From Hyaloperonospora brassicae (Eukaryota > Oomycota > Peronosporomycetes > Peronosporales > Peronosporaceae), in contig CANTFL010000028.1 in assembly GCA_947650285.1 (NCBI GenBank), positions 202,570-266,569 on the forward strand: a stretch of DNA of 64,000 bases. The letters run 5' to 3'. Positions 23,139 to 35,505 of this stretch are shown one piece after another. The notes under the pieces were generated by a model. The model worked only from the letters and a program-made list of their open reading frames with translations. It had not been told where the DNA came from and did no database searches. A program made the translations under genes and the position numbers. Position 1 is the first letter of the stretch, and every line of letters starts with the position of its first letter.

Positions 23139-23837
23139 ATGTGCCACAGCTGCACGTGCAAGATCGGCCCGTCGCTCTTGGCCTCGGACCTCTCGCGTCT
23201 CAAGGACGAGTCCCTGAAAGTCGTAGCGGCGGGTGCCGACTACCTGCATCTGGACGTGATGGACGGCCACTTCGTACCTAACATTTCGTGGGGTCCTCCT
23301 GTCATCAAATCGCTTCGGCCGCACACAACGGCCTTTTTCGACTGCCATATGATGGTGTCGAAGCCAGAGCAGTGGGTACCCGACGTTGCAGCGGCTGGCG
23401 GTGATCAGTTCACCTTCCACCTGGAAGCGACTCAGGACCCGCAGGCCCTCATCAAGCAGATTCGTAGCGCTGGCATGAAGGTCGGACTGGCCATTAAACC
23501 GGGCACAAGTGCCGAAGCTGCGTTTCCATACGTCGAGCTCGTGGACATGGTGCTGGTCATGACGGTGGAGCCAGGCTTCGGTGGACAGAGTTTTATGGCC
23601 GACATGATGCCGAAAGTGGAGACGATCCGCACAAAGTATCCGGCGCTGGATATTGAAGTAGATGGTGGTTTGGGTCCCTCGACGATTGATGCAGCAGCCA
23701 AGGCGGGTGCCAACATGATCGTCGCTGGAAGCTCGGTGTTCAAGGCTGTAGACACGAAGGCCGTCATTCTGCGATTGCGGCACAGTGTCGAGAAATACGG
23801 CAACGGCAAGAGCGACGAGCAGCTGACCAAGCTATAA
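23139..23837 (+). CDS. RPE: Ribulose-phosphate 3-epimerase
   Basis: 232 residues from ATG 23139, intronless. It interconverts ribulose 5-phosphate and xylulose 5-phosphate in the pentose phosphate pathway. Family motifs in order: [86 protein letters not shown] and VAGSSVFKA. The metal and acid/base residues (Asp and His in HLDVMDGHF, His in DCHMMV, Asp in VDGGL) are present. Length is normal. The open frame starts at 22941, but the extra N-terminal residues are not family-like. No transit peptide seen, so probably cytosolic. Confidence 0.96.
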   Translation: MCHSCTCKIGPSLLASDLSRLKDESLKVVAAGADYLHLDVMDGHFVPNISWGPPVIKSLRPHTTAFFDCHMMVSKPEQWVPDVAAAGGDQFTFHLEATQDPQALIKQIRSAGMKVGLAIKPGTSAEAAFPYVELVDMVLVMTVEPGFGGQSFMADMMPKVETIRTKYPALDIEVDGGLGPSTIDAAAKAGANMIVAGSSVFKAVDTKAVILRLRHSVEKYGNGKSDEQLTKL

Positions 23838-24064
23838 CGAGTTGCACTGAACCTGTTGATGCAACATCGGTTGCATTGGCATGTTCCTGCCTACCTCTGT
23901 GATGCAATCGATCAGACCGACTGCCTAACTTGCTACGTTATAACCTACTCGATGCAAGAAGCGTATACCGATAGGTACCAGGCTGCGCCAAAAGACGCCC
24001 ATCAGCATGCAAGTCGGATCCGTTTGAGCATAGACATAAGAATCAGCGCATCTTTGTTCTCAAT

Positions 24065-24769
24065 TTACATATCTTCGTCTTCCATATCGTCTTCACCAGA
24101 GGTCACGGCCACATCAGTCGCGAGTTGCTGGTACTTGTCCTTGGACCACACGCTCAGCATCACGAGCTTGAACTCGGCCATCTTGTGATCGAAGTGCACA
24201 AGCAGCTTGGCCTGCTCCGGAGTCAGCGCTTGTCCAGACTTGCAAATGGTGTAGTTCCGGCTCAGCACCACGACGCCATTCTTCAAGTCCACAGGAAGTC
24301 CCAGGCCACGCAGCGATTCCAGCATGCTGCCAATGAATTGCGGCAGCGGTCCCTCGGAGACTGTGATCGTCTCAGTGGCCACAAAACCAGCACGCGGGTA
24401 GTCGCTCACCGAGAGCTTGGCAAAGTAGTCCATCACCTCGTCGCGTGGCTTGCTGGTAAACAGAAGACCGGTGTTGCCGCTAACGTCCTTCGAAAGGCGA
24501 CAGAGGTTCTCGGCGTACTCGTCCTCCTTCGAGCGCCCGAGTGCAAGCTTCATGACTTTGTTCTTGCCGAGAAAGAAGCGGCTGTCTTTGAAGTCCATGC
24601 GCACGTCCTTGAAATGGCTGGTGCGCATGTTCTGGAAGCTGAAGACGTACGCGGACTCGTACGTGTCCACGGCATTACGAATGGCCTCCACCACGTTCTT
24701 CTTCAGCTCATTGCCCTTCTTGTTTGCCTGCGTGAGCGTCTTCGTGCGCTGTCGCTTGGACTTGGGCAT
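24065..24769 (-). CDS. MRT4: Ribosome assembly factor MRT4
   Basis: 234 residues, intronless, from ATG 24769. Starts MPKSKRQRTKTLTQ as in MRTO4/MRT4. The uL10/P0-like core includes YVFSFQNMRTSHFKDVR, FFLGKNKVMKLALGRS, GLLFTSKPRDEV and YPRAGFVATETI, then GPLPQF and LTPEQAKLL. The end is acidic (DDMEDEDM) and lacks the P-stalk C-terminal sequence of true P0. MRT4 occupies the P-stalk site on pre-60S particles in the nucleolus and is exchanged for P0. Convergent with RPE (227 bp apart) and head-to-head with eIF3h. Confidence 0.95.
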   Translation of the reverse strand: MPKSKRQRTKTLTQANKKGNELKKNVVEAIRNAVDTYESAYVFSFQNMRTSHFKDVRMDFKDSRFFLGKNKVMKLALGRSKEDEYAENLCRLSKDVSGNTGLLFTSKPRDEVMDYFAKLSVSDYPRAGFVATETITVSEGPLPQFIGSMLESLRGLGLPVDLKNGVVVLSRNYTICKSGQALTPEQAKLLVHFDHKMAEFKLVMLSVWSKDKYQQLATDVAVTSGEDDMEDEDM

Positions 24770-25034
24770 CGTGACTGAGCACTCCCTTCGCTTGTGTCAA
24801 GTCGGCCACTTGTTCCTGTTCAATGCTGATGCGGCAGTCTCCACCAACCAAAAGCACACGCCTTCTGGTCTCGTCATTTCGTCCAATCATCGATGTTAGC
24901 CTCACGGTCAATTGTGATTCGCGCACGGACTGCGCTACCTCGTTATAATTGGCTTAAACCCTCCACCCTCGTGCCCCGCCAGTAGCCAGCCAGTCGTCCG
25001 ATAGGGGGGATCTATTCCGGAAGCACCATCGACT
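24770..25034. promoter_or_regulatory. Shared promoter region MRT4/eIF3h
   Basis: 265 bp between divergent start codons of two translation-related genes. It includes a ccaat at 24885-24889. Co-regulation is a reasonable inference but not shown. Confidence 0.4.
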
Positions 25035-26132
25035 ATGGCGTGGGGTCTCGCGGATACGACGCCAACGCTGGCGCCTGCTGCAACTGCTACCGTTGCCTCG
25101 ACGACTGACGCGTCTGGCTTGTCTGCCCCTGCGCGAGCGCTTGCACCGGTGCTCGAGTCCTTCGAAGCCATTGACATCTTTGAGGGTGTGAACCCTGTCA
25201 CGAGGGTGGCGCTGGAGGGAGTTGCGCTGCTGCAGATCATCAAGCACTGCCACGGAAGCCCGCCAGGTGGTGTGGCTGGATCGCTACTGGGCATGGACAA
25301 TGAGCAGGTGCTGGAAGTGACCAACAGCTTTCCGTCGCTGCCTAGCAGCGAGCGCAAAAAGGGCACGAACGAGTACGAGCTGGACATGATGAAGAGTCTT
25401 CGCGAGGTGGGCATGGACAACAACAAGGTGGGTTGGTACCAGTCGGTGGCCATGGGCACCTTTTGCACGGCGTCGTTTATCGAGCACCAGTACCAGTACC
25501 AGAAGTCGCTGGGTCCGAACGCCATCTGTCTCATTTACGACTCTGCCGAGACGTCGAAAGGCTCGCTTAGTCTCCACGCCGTGCGCCTTACTAAGGCGTT
25601 TGTGGACACTTACAAGAGTGGCGCTTTTACCAAGGAGAGCTTTGCAAAGACAGACATCCGCTCAGCTACGATAGTCGAGGAGATTCCCATCGAGATTCGC
25701 AACGCAGACATTATCACGTGCTGGCTGGAACAGACCAAAGACAGCGTGTCGGGCAGTAGCTTTGAGCGTCTCGATTTGGCGACTAACGCCTATCTGGAGA
25801 ACAGTCTGAAGAACATGACGCTTTGGGCCGACGAGCTCGCGCAGGAACATTACAAATTCCAAGGATTTGAGCGGGCATTGTCGAAGCAGCGCGCCGCCTA
25901 TCAGCAGTGGCAGAACAGGCAGCGGGAGGAGAACAAGATTCGTCGGGAAAACGGTGAGAAGCTTGTGCCTGAGGAAGACCCCAACTTTTTTAAGTCGGTG
26001 AACCAGCCCTCGCGTCTCGAGTCGCTCCTTATCACGAAGCAGATGAACACGTACTGTGAGCACATTAACCGCTACGCGGGGAAGTCCTTTCAGAAGCTTT
26101 TCTTGGCTGCTAAGATTCACCAGAATGAGTGA
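25035..26132 (+). CDS. EIF3H: Translation initiation factor eIF3 subunit h
   Basis: 365 residues, intronless, from ATG 25035. Residues about 45-180 form an MPN domain of the non-catalytic type: VALEGVALLQIIKHCHG, GSLLGMDNEQVLEVTNSFP, DNNKVGWYQSVAMGTF. The JAMM metal motif is absent, as expected for this subunit. The C-terminal part has LLITKQMNTYCEHINRYAG, typical of eIF3h. The subunit belongs to the eIF3 complex on the 40S ribosome. The Ala/Thr-rich first 35 residues are longer than in animals. Confidence 0.95.
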   Translation: MAWGLADTTPTLAPAATATVASTTDASGLSAPARALAPVLESFEAIDIFEGVNPVTRVALEGVALLQIIKHCHGSPPGGVAGSLLGMDNEQVLEVTNSFPSLPSSERKKGTNEYELDMMKSLREVGMDNNKVGWYQSVAMGTFCTASFIEHQYQYQKSLGPNAICLIYDSAETSKGSLSLHAVRLTKAFVDTYKSGAFTKESFAKTDIRSATIVEEIPIEIRNADIITCWLEQTKDSVSGSSFERLDLATNAYLENSLKNMTLWADELAQEHYKFQGFERALSKQRAAYQQWQNRQREENKIRRENGEKLVPEEDPNFFKSVNQPSRLESLLITKQMNTYCEHINRYAGKSFQKLFLAAKIHQNE

Positions 26133-29100
26133 ACAGACAGGTAATGTAGATCTCATTTTTGAATCCGTTGTTTTGAACGTGTTCGTTGTCGAGGCAAGGT
26201 AGCAGCAGCCTCGGTCGGACAGTTCCTAATATGAGGTCAAGCAACGTCTGAGCAACTGGTTGATGATGATGTATTGGGAGAGATAGGGAGGTCAAAAGTG
26301 GACGGAATCGGGTCTTGATGATTGAGCTTTTTGTTTTCGTGTTGCAGTCTGCTCTGCTTAAGCAGCAGCGTCGTCCAGACACAATGGCAATAAGCCGTTT
26401 GGTTATCCTGTATGCCGTTTTGTGGATCGACGACATCAAACACTATCTGAACCTGACGTGTTTGATGTCAAAGGCATTCAAATTCAACCTATGTGTTCAT
26501 CCTGCCCAGCATCCGTTTCAGCGGCTTAACGCTCCAAACGATCATTCATAAGGTTAGCTGGAACGAGCTGAGAGTCCATCCATCCAAGAACGGTTCAATA
26601 CACGGGCTCGACGAGTGTTTGTTTGCGGGCACCATTTGTGGCGCAACATAGGTCGTAATAGTAGATGATGCCGGTGTCTTGATTGTTTCTAGCTGCCACT
26701 GGTGCATTGTTACCAAGTCTGATAACTTCACGGAATCACACAGCTACTTTGTCGCCTTGTGAGACAATCCGTAAACTTCACCCCTGTTCGTTCATATCAT
26801 CTTGGTCATGCATGCGAGGCACGATCGAGGGAGCGATCGCGTCGCGGCATTCGTCCTCCTGAGTTTCGATCCCGCGGACGCGGCCGGGACCTCGAGAAAT
26901 CATCCGCTGAGCTCAGTTGGGGCAAGAGGTCTTGCCTCGATGACCTGAAGCGCGCCCTGTTCTTGGCGAACAGCGTGTTGTCCGTATGCATCGATGATGC
27001 GCCTGAATGGTACGATTGTTTTACCGCCTCCAGTTGCTCTACACCACATGGTAGTTTGACTTGCATTGGTACGCTTGCCCGTCCCTGGAGCTATTTTGTG
27101 GAAATGTCCACGTGCTCAAGTACATGAAAATGAAACAGTCCCGAAGCTGTGCAGAGTGAAGCTACGTGTACGAGGGGTCCCCTGATCAGGCTATTGTACT
27201 CATGAGCTTCACTCTATTCGTCTTCTAGCATGCTCATACTGTGCTTGTCAAGGATTCCTATCACGCAGCAGATCGACCGTTGGCGTCAGACGTGTGACGT
27301 GAAAGAGACGGATACTCAAAGATCTCGGGACATCGTCGATAACCTCGTGTCTGCTAGATATCGCTGTGCATTGTCCATATTCACTTCTTCAAGGTTCTCC
27401 GATCATCACTAGATTGTCACTTGCTACACCTACCGTTTGTGCGCTGATGTTGGACTCCACCGATCACGATAAGTGGAAGTGCTTCCTTCGACTTCGTGGG
27501 CGTAAAATCAGTTGCACACTTTACCCCCTGGACAGGACTTGCGTCCCATATGATGTTGCTGCGTGCGTCATCCTACGCATCCTTCTCATTCTAAGAGCAG
27601 GATCAACTCAGCACTGTCAGCGACACACTAATTGACGTGGCGTTAAACTCACTACTTGCAGCGCAGCTTTTCCTAGCAAAGTGGGCAGCGTTTCCCACAC
27701 GCTGATTGGTAAGCCCAAGACGAGGCTTACCAGAGCGTCACAGTCAGAGTGGGGCAGGAGCTTCACAACGCTTCAGACCAAGATAGCACAAGCAATAAAC
27801 GTTGCGTATCCGCCCGGCGTGGACTACATTCTAAGTCAAGACACGTGTATGCTGCACCATTCTTTCCAAACAGGATGTGTACTATCCCAGGTGCTCAGCG
27901 TACCACATTCGAAATGCTTTATTGTCAATGCCAATCCGTCGTGTCATGAGCGTCAGATATAACGACCGTGGTATTGTCGACACAGGTCGAACCATCCAGC
28001 AAACCCACGAACCGATATTCGAGCTGTGTAAGGGATTGGCCTCACGAACTAGTGAGGACTTCAGGATGCTTCACGAGTCGCGCATGTTATCGAACAACAC
28101 ATCGGTGCCTTTGCGAGTCGTCTGCTCCCAGCGCCGCTGCTGCCAAGTACCAACATGCTTGTTACCCGTAACTAGCATTAGTGCTGGCAATGGATTGACT
28201 CCGTTAGGACTGCAGCGGCACGGGTAGGTGCGTTTGCTGCCATCGGTGGGAGCAAGCACAGAGAAGTCGAGCAAATCTGGATAAAGGCATCGAAGGTTGA
28301 TGCTAGCATGTGAAATGCTCGATACGACGCCAGCGATGGGGCAACAAGACCAAATACGGTTCTGTTGCAGCCCGCTGACAGATCTGGGCTATCTCCAGTG
28401 CACAGTGATAGCTCCTACGGACACGAATTGTGACCAGCACTTCCACTCTAGACGACCAAAATAGTTTGGAGTTTCACCTACTGCTACAACTGCTGAAAAA
28501 GACTAAACGCTTGTCATTGACCCGCTGTAGTTTTGATCGGATCTGGCGAGCTGAATGATGTCCACGTTAGTGTCGCTGGGCGCTCTTGTCGCGAAGACAA
28601 AAGACAGAGGAATCGCTTATACAGACGTGATCCACATGACCTTGTGCTCTGAATGTGACAGCGCTCGCGACTTCAGCAATCGATACCGCAGCTTTGACCT
28701 GATGACGTTGCAACCGTGGTCATGTGTGGCGGTAACATGAATCGTTTAGGCAACGATAGCGTGTAAAGTGGGTACCACCCGCGTGTTTGCTGAATCATGC
28801 ACGGGATACCCGCAAACACCAGAGGACTTCACCAGAAACTGCTCGTGCAGGTAGGTGTGGAAAGACGGGTTTAGCGTGCTATTTGTTATTTGCATGTGAC
28901 CACAGTGATTCACTGCGTACGTTCAACCAAGAAGATTCGAAGGCAGGAAGCGCACGGTGAGACACAAGCTCGACCGAGTAGGAAGTGGTCTCGATCGAGA
29001 AAACGGACACTTGTGCGCGCTGACATATTCCTGGATCGAGGTTGACGTTGTTACTCATGAAGGTGCAGATGTCGGGCATCATTGCGACGTTGCAGTAAAA

Positions 29101-29546
29101 ATATCTGGCAAACTGCAGAGGCACATGTGATATCGCCTTTACGGCTCGATTCATTTACCACCACCAAACATTGAGCGCTGACAAAGGAAAAGGGTGCTAC
29201 CGATTCCCATTAACCAACGTGGTGGGGTCCTACCGATGTCTTGTAAGAACAGAATGTAGCCAGAGAAAACGCATCGATCAGCTCTCCTTGTGCTGAGTGC
29301 ATTCGTGTCGGATCCTTCCAAAGTAATTTAAATTGCTGTAATGAAAATTGAACAGTGGACGGCCATGTCGCTATTGACAAAAATGTGGGCCAACCGGAGA
29401 GGACGCAGCGGCCTCACCATCATATGGTCTAGACTTTCGCAAGTTGCACGTACAGCAACCTAAGCTTGAGCCCAAGCCGTGTTTTGTGTCGCCAGATGCT
29501 TTAAGCAGATCCCATTTTGATTCTCTTCGCAATTTCGGCCATCACA
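26133..29546. other. Gene-poor stretch
   Basis: About 3.4 kb with only short open frames on both strands. The most protein-like is 28879-29154 on the minus strand (about 91 residues, segments such as MPDICTFMSNNVNLDPGI). It could be a single exon of an unrecognised or decayed gene. No transposon domain was seen. Confidence 0.4.
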
Positions 29547-32500
29547 ATGTTCTGGCGTCGCAGTCGCCCGAAGGAGGCAGCAGTGGGGGAGACGGACGAC
29601 CTGGCGCAGCTTCAGAAGCAGTTCGGAATCACAGTCGTAAGCGACGCAGACGTAGCGGCGGAGCTTCTGGCTCTTTCCTTCCTGTCCGGTGCCTCCAGTC
29701 TCACGGACGAAGAGCGACTTGTGCTCGGAAGCGATAGTGAAGACGAGGACGAAGAAGCCGAAATAATGAGAGCCTTAGAGATGGACGACGAAATGCCTTG
29801 CGATGTCAATGGAGATCCAGTCGGTCGACGAGTGGAGAAGAAGGAGCTGTGCAGTGTGATGGACGAGGTTTGCAAAACTGCGAGAGAGAGGAACAGTCGA
29901 GAAGCTACAGATACGACCCAAGAGGCAACGCGTGGTCACACTGCTGCACTGGTATCGAACGACGATGCAAAGCTGAAATCACTAAAGGTGGAGGCGGTCA
30001 TGCTAAAAAGAGAAGGGAAGATCGAGCAGGCGCTGGCCAAGTTACGCGAGGCCAACCAGTTGCAACAGAAGATCGCTGCAGAGGAAGACCAAACATCGGA
30101 AACGAAGCAGGAAGAAGTACAATGTGAAGATCTTCCGCTAGAAGAAAGCATGTCGAATGATGATATCGAAGTGACGGACGAAGACATGCAGAATCCAGAG
30201 TTCCTTGCTCAATTGGCGGAAATGGGTCTTACGTCTGACACCGGCATTTCTACTGATGAAAGAACTGCGCATCATAGTGATGTGAGTCAGACATTGGCTG
30301 CTTTGGAGACGCAGATTCATGCTTGTAAAATGAAAGCTGTACGGCTAAAGCGGGAGAACCGAATTGCAGACGCGCTGGCTTGCATGCGCGAAATAAAAGA
30401 ATTAGAAGCAAATTACAAAGCGCTGCAATCCTCTCAATTGCTCTCAACTGCTGCACCCTCGGCAGTACAAAAACGAGAAATATTGGGTGATATGGGGCAA
30501 GTAGAGTCCTCTGCTTCAGTCAACAGTTTTCCGGTCTTGCGCGTCGATTCAGAAACCGTAACGCTTGACGAAGTGCACCCAGGCAGCAGCAATGATAGCA
30601 TGGATGATGCAAAAGTCACTTCTCTATCCAAAAGCCAAGCGACTTGTATGGCAGAGGCGCTTCCATCAGAGGTCAAAGACGCTTCAGCAAGTAAGCCCTT
30701 GCTCACAGAAAGCCATATGTTGCAAGAAGACATGGTTATACGGACCGCTGTTGCCGACGCGCGATGTTTGCGAACTGCTCCATCGATTGATGACAACTAC
30801 TTGATCGACGCATTCGATGAGAAGTACGAATGTGAAGCAACAAATCATCTTACATCGGTGACGTCGGGCAACCCATTGCGCTCAGCTCCCTTCGTGCCAG
30901 GAGGAAAAAGTATCACATTGTCAGCAGAATATACGCGTACAGTGTCCAGTGGTCGTCATCCGGATGGCTCCCCTGCACAGCTACAGCAGGCTAGGCAAAC
31001 AGCGTTGTTGCCGAAGCGGAAGGGGGACATTCAAGGCGCGCTTGAAGCGATGAGAAGAGCAAAACAAATTCAGGATGTCATTGACCACAAGCAGCAAGCT
31101 TCTTTGGTACATGCACCTGCCATGAGTGTACCAAACAACCAAGTACATGCTGCTGCATTTCAGGAGATTGAGCAACTACTGGTAGATTTCGGCAACAAGG
31201 CAACGTCATTGGCAAAAGGGTGTTTGCCCGCCAATCGCAATATGGCCTCAGAGTGGTTGAGCAAGGTAGGGCAACGATGTTGTGATCAGTTTTGGGTTTG
31301 ACTTAGCTTACAAGAGCCGCGGTGCTCTATATTGTTTCGTATGTAGCGAAAGCGGTATGAATCCGAGCTAGAGAAGTTGCGACTAAAGCGGCAAAATCCG
31401 CTGCAGCCACCTCCGCGGTATGAAGTCGTCAAAATGTCTCGCGAAGTGGAGTTCGAGCTGCCGTTTGTTGCAGAAGATCAGATCAGGGTCTCGATCAAGA
31501 GTGTGAACGGGCTGTCGCAGGCGGCGGGTAAATCAGTTTTTGTCAAGTTTTGCCTTAATTTTCCGTCTGGAAAGTCCCACGAAGGGCAGACTGCTGAGTT
31601 CCGGATCAGCTCCAAGGCCTCGTTTTCTGCCGACGTTTGTTCGGACCAAAAGTGCTTTGTCTTCCGATTGGCACGGTCGCGAGGGACGATGCGTCTCTTT
31701 GGAATCAAAAAGGCAGTTTTCGAAGTTTGGAGTCTAGCAACACTGTTCCGGAACTCGGAACTTGTCGCTCGAGCCTATCAGGAATTGGTACGTTTTCGTA
31801 ATGCGATCTTTTATGTGAGTGCTGATCTCCTAATCTCTCGCATCATGTGTGGGCTACACTCGCTGTGCTTTTGCCTCAGACTCCACTGCTGACATGCTGC
31901 GAAATCAACACTCATATTCCTTTTCTCGGTCGAAGTAGAAAGCCTTGTGGAGGAGACATTGAGGTGATGATGTTTTGCGTCAATGCGTGTTGAGGCTTGC
32001 GAATGGTCTGACGTAATTGTGCAATTGTGGACAACAGATTGTACTACAAGTGCGGCGTCCATTGAAAGAAAAAGAAGTTCGTCTGGAGACCGTGGAGGAC
32101 TTGGTCATCGGAGATTACCCTGATCCAGTAACGCCGGTCCCAGAACGCGTGCCCGTGCCTAGTTTGGTAGTAAAGCAATCTCCTGTCGGGGCATCCGGTC
32201 CTATCGCAAAGGGACTGGAGCGAACGACCGACCATCGAAGTACACTGCCTCAGAGGCAACCAAACCCTGCTTCCATACCGGTAGACGACCCACACCATCT
32301 TGATCTGATCGTCAGTTACGATGTGATCGACGAAGAGGTGAGCATTTGCACGAGCGAGCGCCTTGTGTATTGGAACTAAGATGTTTGCTCTTCATGGTTG
32401 TAGCTTGACAGAGTGGGAGCCAAACTGCCTTCATCATCAGAACGTAATGCTGTCGAGTGGGGTGATCGTTGTGATTCTCTAGTGCTGAAAAAGCAACTAC

Positions 32501-32700
32501 TTGAGATTGAGATGCAGACTGGAAAGCTGACGCTTGACGCGTACGTAGGACGACTACGCAGCCGGATATCTGATGATCGCATCTTGATCGCAGAACTCTT
32601 AGCGTTAAATCGACGGTCGGATGCCGCACGTGTTCTTCGTCGCATCAAAATTATGCAAAAAGAGATAGAAGGCACCGAAGACAGTTCCGACGATACATAA
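29547..32700 (+). CDS. CC2D1/Lgd-like protein with DM14 repeats and C2
   Basis: Exons 29547-31265, 31347-31787, 31880-31963, 32038-32337 and 32404-32700, about 946 residues, phase 0 throughout. Three DM14-type helical repeats are visible at about residues 142-175 (LKREGKIEQALAKLREA), 262-292 (LKRENRIADALACMREI) and 482-510 (PKRKGDIQGALEAMRRA). A C2 domain covers about 615-765: QIRVSIKSVNGLS, VKFCLNFPSGK, then GIKKAVFEVW, LLTCCEI and GGDIEIVLQVRRPL. The small 84-nt exon carries the LLTCCEI segment and is required for the C2 fold. CC2D1/Lgd proteins bind ESCRT-III CHMP4/Shrub on endosomes. The C-terminal exon is helical. Identification rests on the repeat plus C2 order. Confidence 0.87.
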
Positions 32701-34307
32701 AAGAGAATGCAATATCCCGCTGCCTGACATCGTTGGTATACGCTCCACTCATCAGAGTGCTCCACTCAATTCGCCGCCGGAAGGATAGACGGTCATACTA
32801 CAGTTTTACGCAGGCCACTAGTTTCGTCTGTTTTACTTGTCGATGCTTGACAAGGCATCCGTCCAAAGCAGTCGATTTCTAGACACACGTTGGTCAAGAC
32901 ACCCACGAATGTCGACTCAATCAACGACTTTATCAGTCACTCCATCTTGATGCTGCTCGGTATGCTTGCAGTTTTCCCGTCTCAGACATACCTCCACAAG
33001 ACTATTGATGAGCCAAGGTGATGAATAACATCCATTGAGCAAGGCTTGGTGGTGAACAATCTTGCTGGGTCTATGAGACTGATCTTTTGTAGAACAGCTC
33101 ACCGCCTCAAGAGACCTCAAGAGATAGTGACTAGTTGTCCACTGATCGCAGACAAAGCCTGGCCGCAATGCGTCTGTGCTTACCCACGTCGAAAAAAGTC
33201 GTAGGCGCAGTCTCTCCAATCGTGTGACTTGTTATTGCAACACGCGCGTCAGCCGGCTACGGGATACATGCTTCCGATGGCGATTCTGATTACACGCCTA
33301 CTGCAATCCGAAAATCACAACCGAGAATGCGACGCTGCACACTATGACTTACTGCCTCGAAAGTCTCACTTCGATGAAGATGATCGGAAATCGTCTCACT
33401 CTAGCGCAGAAAATAACATCTAGTCCATCTGTCGTGAAGAACAAAGCTACACAAATCTGCATTTCCTGAGCTACTGCATCTAGTGCGACTTTGCAGTCTT
33501 GGGTCCGTAACGAATGCGATCAGAACAAATTGCTGCCAAAATGCCTTGTGTTTCCCGGTTGGTTTGGCGATAGCTGGTTCAGTTTGTGAGTGAGATCTGA
33601 GATCAGACGGTCTGACATGTTCGATTCGACCGGTAGATGGCTTCCCATCGAATGCATGGCCACAAGAAAGGTCGTAGCTTTGATAAAGAAGGATCGTTTC
33701 GTTTCGGTCTCGAATCGGTACTGGCGCTCGAGTGTGCACCGATGCACTGTGACTAGCGTCTATGGCTTAGGTCCGTACACATGCCTCTCTCCTCGTCATC
33801 AATAGTACATCTTTACGCCCTCCAGCCTCTTTCTGCTGCAAGAAGAGTGGCGCCATGTGCTCAATATCCGGTGAAGAGTTTCATGAAACTGTAACTTGTA
33901 GCTGCTTTTGTGTATGCCTCGCCCCACCTTCGCCGCCACCTGAGTCATCATCACTCTTGATTTCTTCATTTGATCGTTTCTGCGACTAGCTTTGCACTCT
34001 AGAGGCACTGAACATCTGAAAGTACGCAGTTGACGCAGACCGTCAAAGCAAAGCATGTGGTGGAATAGTGAATATCGACTGCTTGCGAGTCGTCGTTATT
34101 TTTGCCCGTGGTACAGTGACATCAGCCCATTGTTGATGTCACTGTGCACTTTAGTGCCATTTTCTTTGAGCCAACCAAGTCCGAGCGAGGGAGAGCACAC
34201 CAGTCACCACCAGATCAACGCACGTAGCAGCAACAGTAGCAGCAGCAGCGGCACGACGACCACCAGGTACCTCCCGCCCAGCACATACGTCGAGCTTCAA
34301 CAGCAGT
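32701..34307. other. Intergenic
   Basis: About 1.6 kb between two plus-strand genes. No coding signal in either strand that survives inspection. The last 150 bp before 34308 have CA/GCA-rich short repeats and are probably the eIF4E 5' leader. Confidence 0.4.
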
Positions 34308-35292
34308 ATGAGCGAGCAGAAGCACGTGGAGGATCCCCAGCATCCGTCACAAGAGGACAAGAAGGCGGTGAAGGACACGACAGTCGACATTCCTGCCGCT
34401 GTGAATGACATGGCTACAAAGGTGGGGCTTGTGATGGAGTGGTCAACGCGCTGTTGGTGGTGAAGCTGACTGCGTTCTCCTGTTTGTGTGTACGTGAGCA
34501 GCACCCGCTGCAGAACCGATGGGTGTTGTGGTACGACAATCCCAAGAAACGCAACTCGACCGAGAGTTGGGAGGAAAACCTCAAAAATGTCTATACGTTC
34601 AACACAGTGGAGGACTTCTGGTGGTATGTAGCTCCTGCAGTTGCTTGGATGGCTATTGATACTGAGTGCTGACGGAGAGCTTTGAATCGTGATGTGGTCG
34701 GCAGTTTGTACAACAACATCTTGGCGCCCACGAAGCTCTCGATAGGCAGCAACTACCATTTGTTCAAGGACGGAATCCGACCGATGTGGGAAGACCCGAT
34801 CAACGCCAAGGGCGGCAAGTGGATTTTCACTAACCCTCGCTCGCGAAAAGCGCGACTAGACGAGTGTTGGCTCTACGTGGTATGCATGCTGCAGACATAT
34901 GGCAATAGACGCAAGTGGATGCTGGCCTGGTACTCACGATGGTGGCTGTGCTTTTTTTCAGATGCTCTCGCTAATCGGCGAGACACTGCAGGACGAAGAT
35001 GACGTATGCGGCGCTGTAGCAAGTGTGCGCAAGGCGCAGGACCGTATTGCCATTTGGAGTGCAACGGCCCACGCTGAGGATCGCCAGAAGGCCATTGGAC
35101 GAAGCTTCCGTCAGGCGCTTGTCGACTTTGGCAAGAATGAAGTGCTAAAGTACCAGTCGCACGCCGACGCTGCGGCGAGCGGTTCAAGTTTCCAGAACGA
35201 AGTGTACGTCCATCGATTCTTGTGCGTGCGCTTTTGCGGGCATGTCACTCATTTTTGTGTGTCACTGGGTTTGCAGATTGTATGAGGCGTAA
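34308..35292 (+). CDS. EIF4E: Translation initiation factor eIF4E
   Basis: Exons 34308-34421, 34502-34623, 34705-34879, 34962-35203 and 35277-35292, 222 residues. Cap-binding features: NRWVLWYDNPKK with the first two Trp, MWEDP (the Trp-Glu pair that holds m7G), KGGKWIF, then DECWLYV and the helix with LIGETL. The family segment VEDFW is joined across an intron to CLYNNI, in phase. The terminal exon is only 16 nt and supplies the last four codons plus the stop. It recruits capped mRNA as part of eIF4F. Residues 1-38 are a variable polar tail. Confidence 0.93.
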
Positions 35293-35505
35293 CTCACTGC
35301 CGATGTAATCGAGAGCACGATTAGTTTTACACACGCGTAGTAGACATCTGCACTATCTGCAATTCATACACATGATTTTGAGCAATCGATGCGTCTGGTA
35401 CAGCATTTGCACGCTAGCGCACTTTGGACTTACCCGATGACATGCAAGCGTGACGTCCAGACACAAGTCGCAATTTGCTGCAAAACGAGGGTTTACCAGT
35501 TTGGC

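Noticed and set aside
23052..23783. Minus-strand gene opposite RPE
   Set aside because: Mirror frame of a highly conserved enzyme gene, with no family features.
24125..24778. Plus-strand gene of 217 codons opposite MRT4
   Set aside because: Composition (His/Leu/Val/Arg rich) is that of an antisense shadow, and MRT4 matches its family along its full length.
30565..30804. Plus-strand frame inside the CC2D1-like gene
   Set aside because: Out-of-frame shadow of the first exon.
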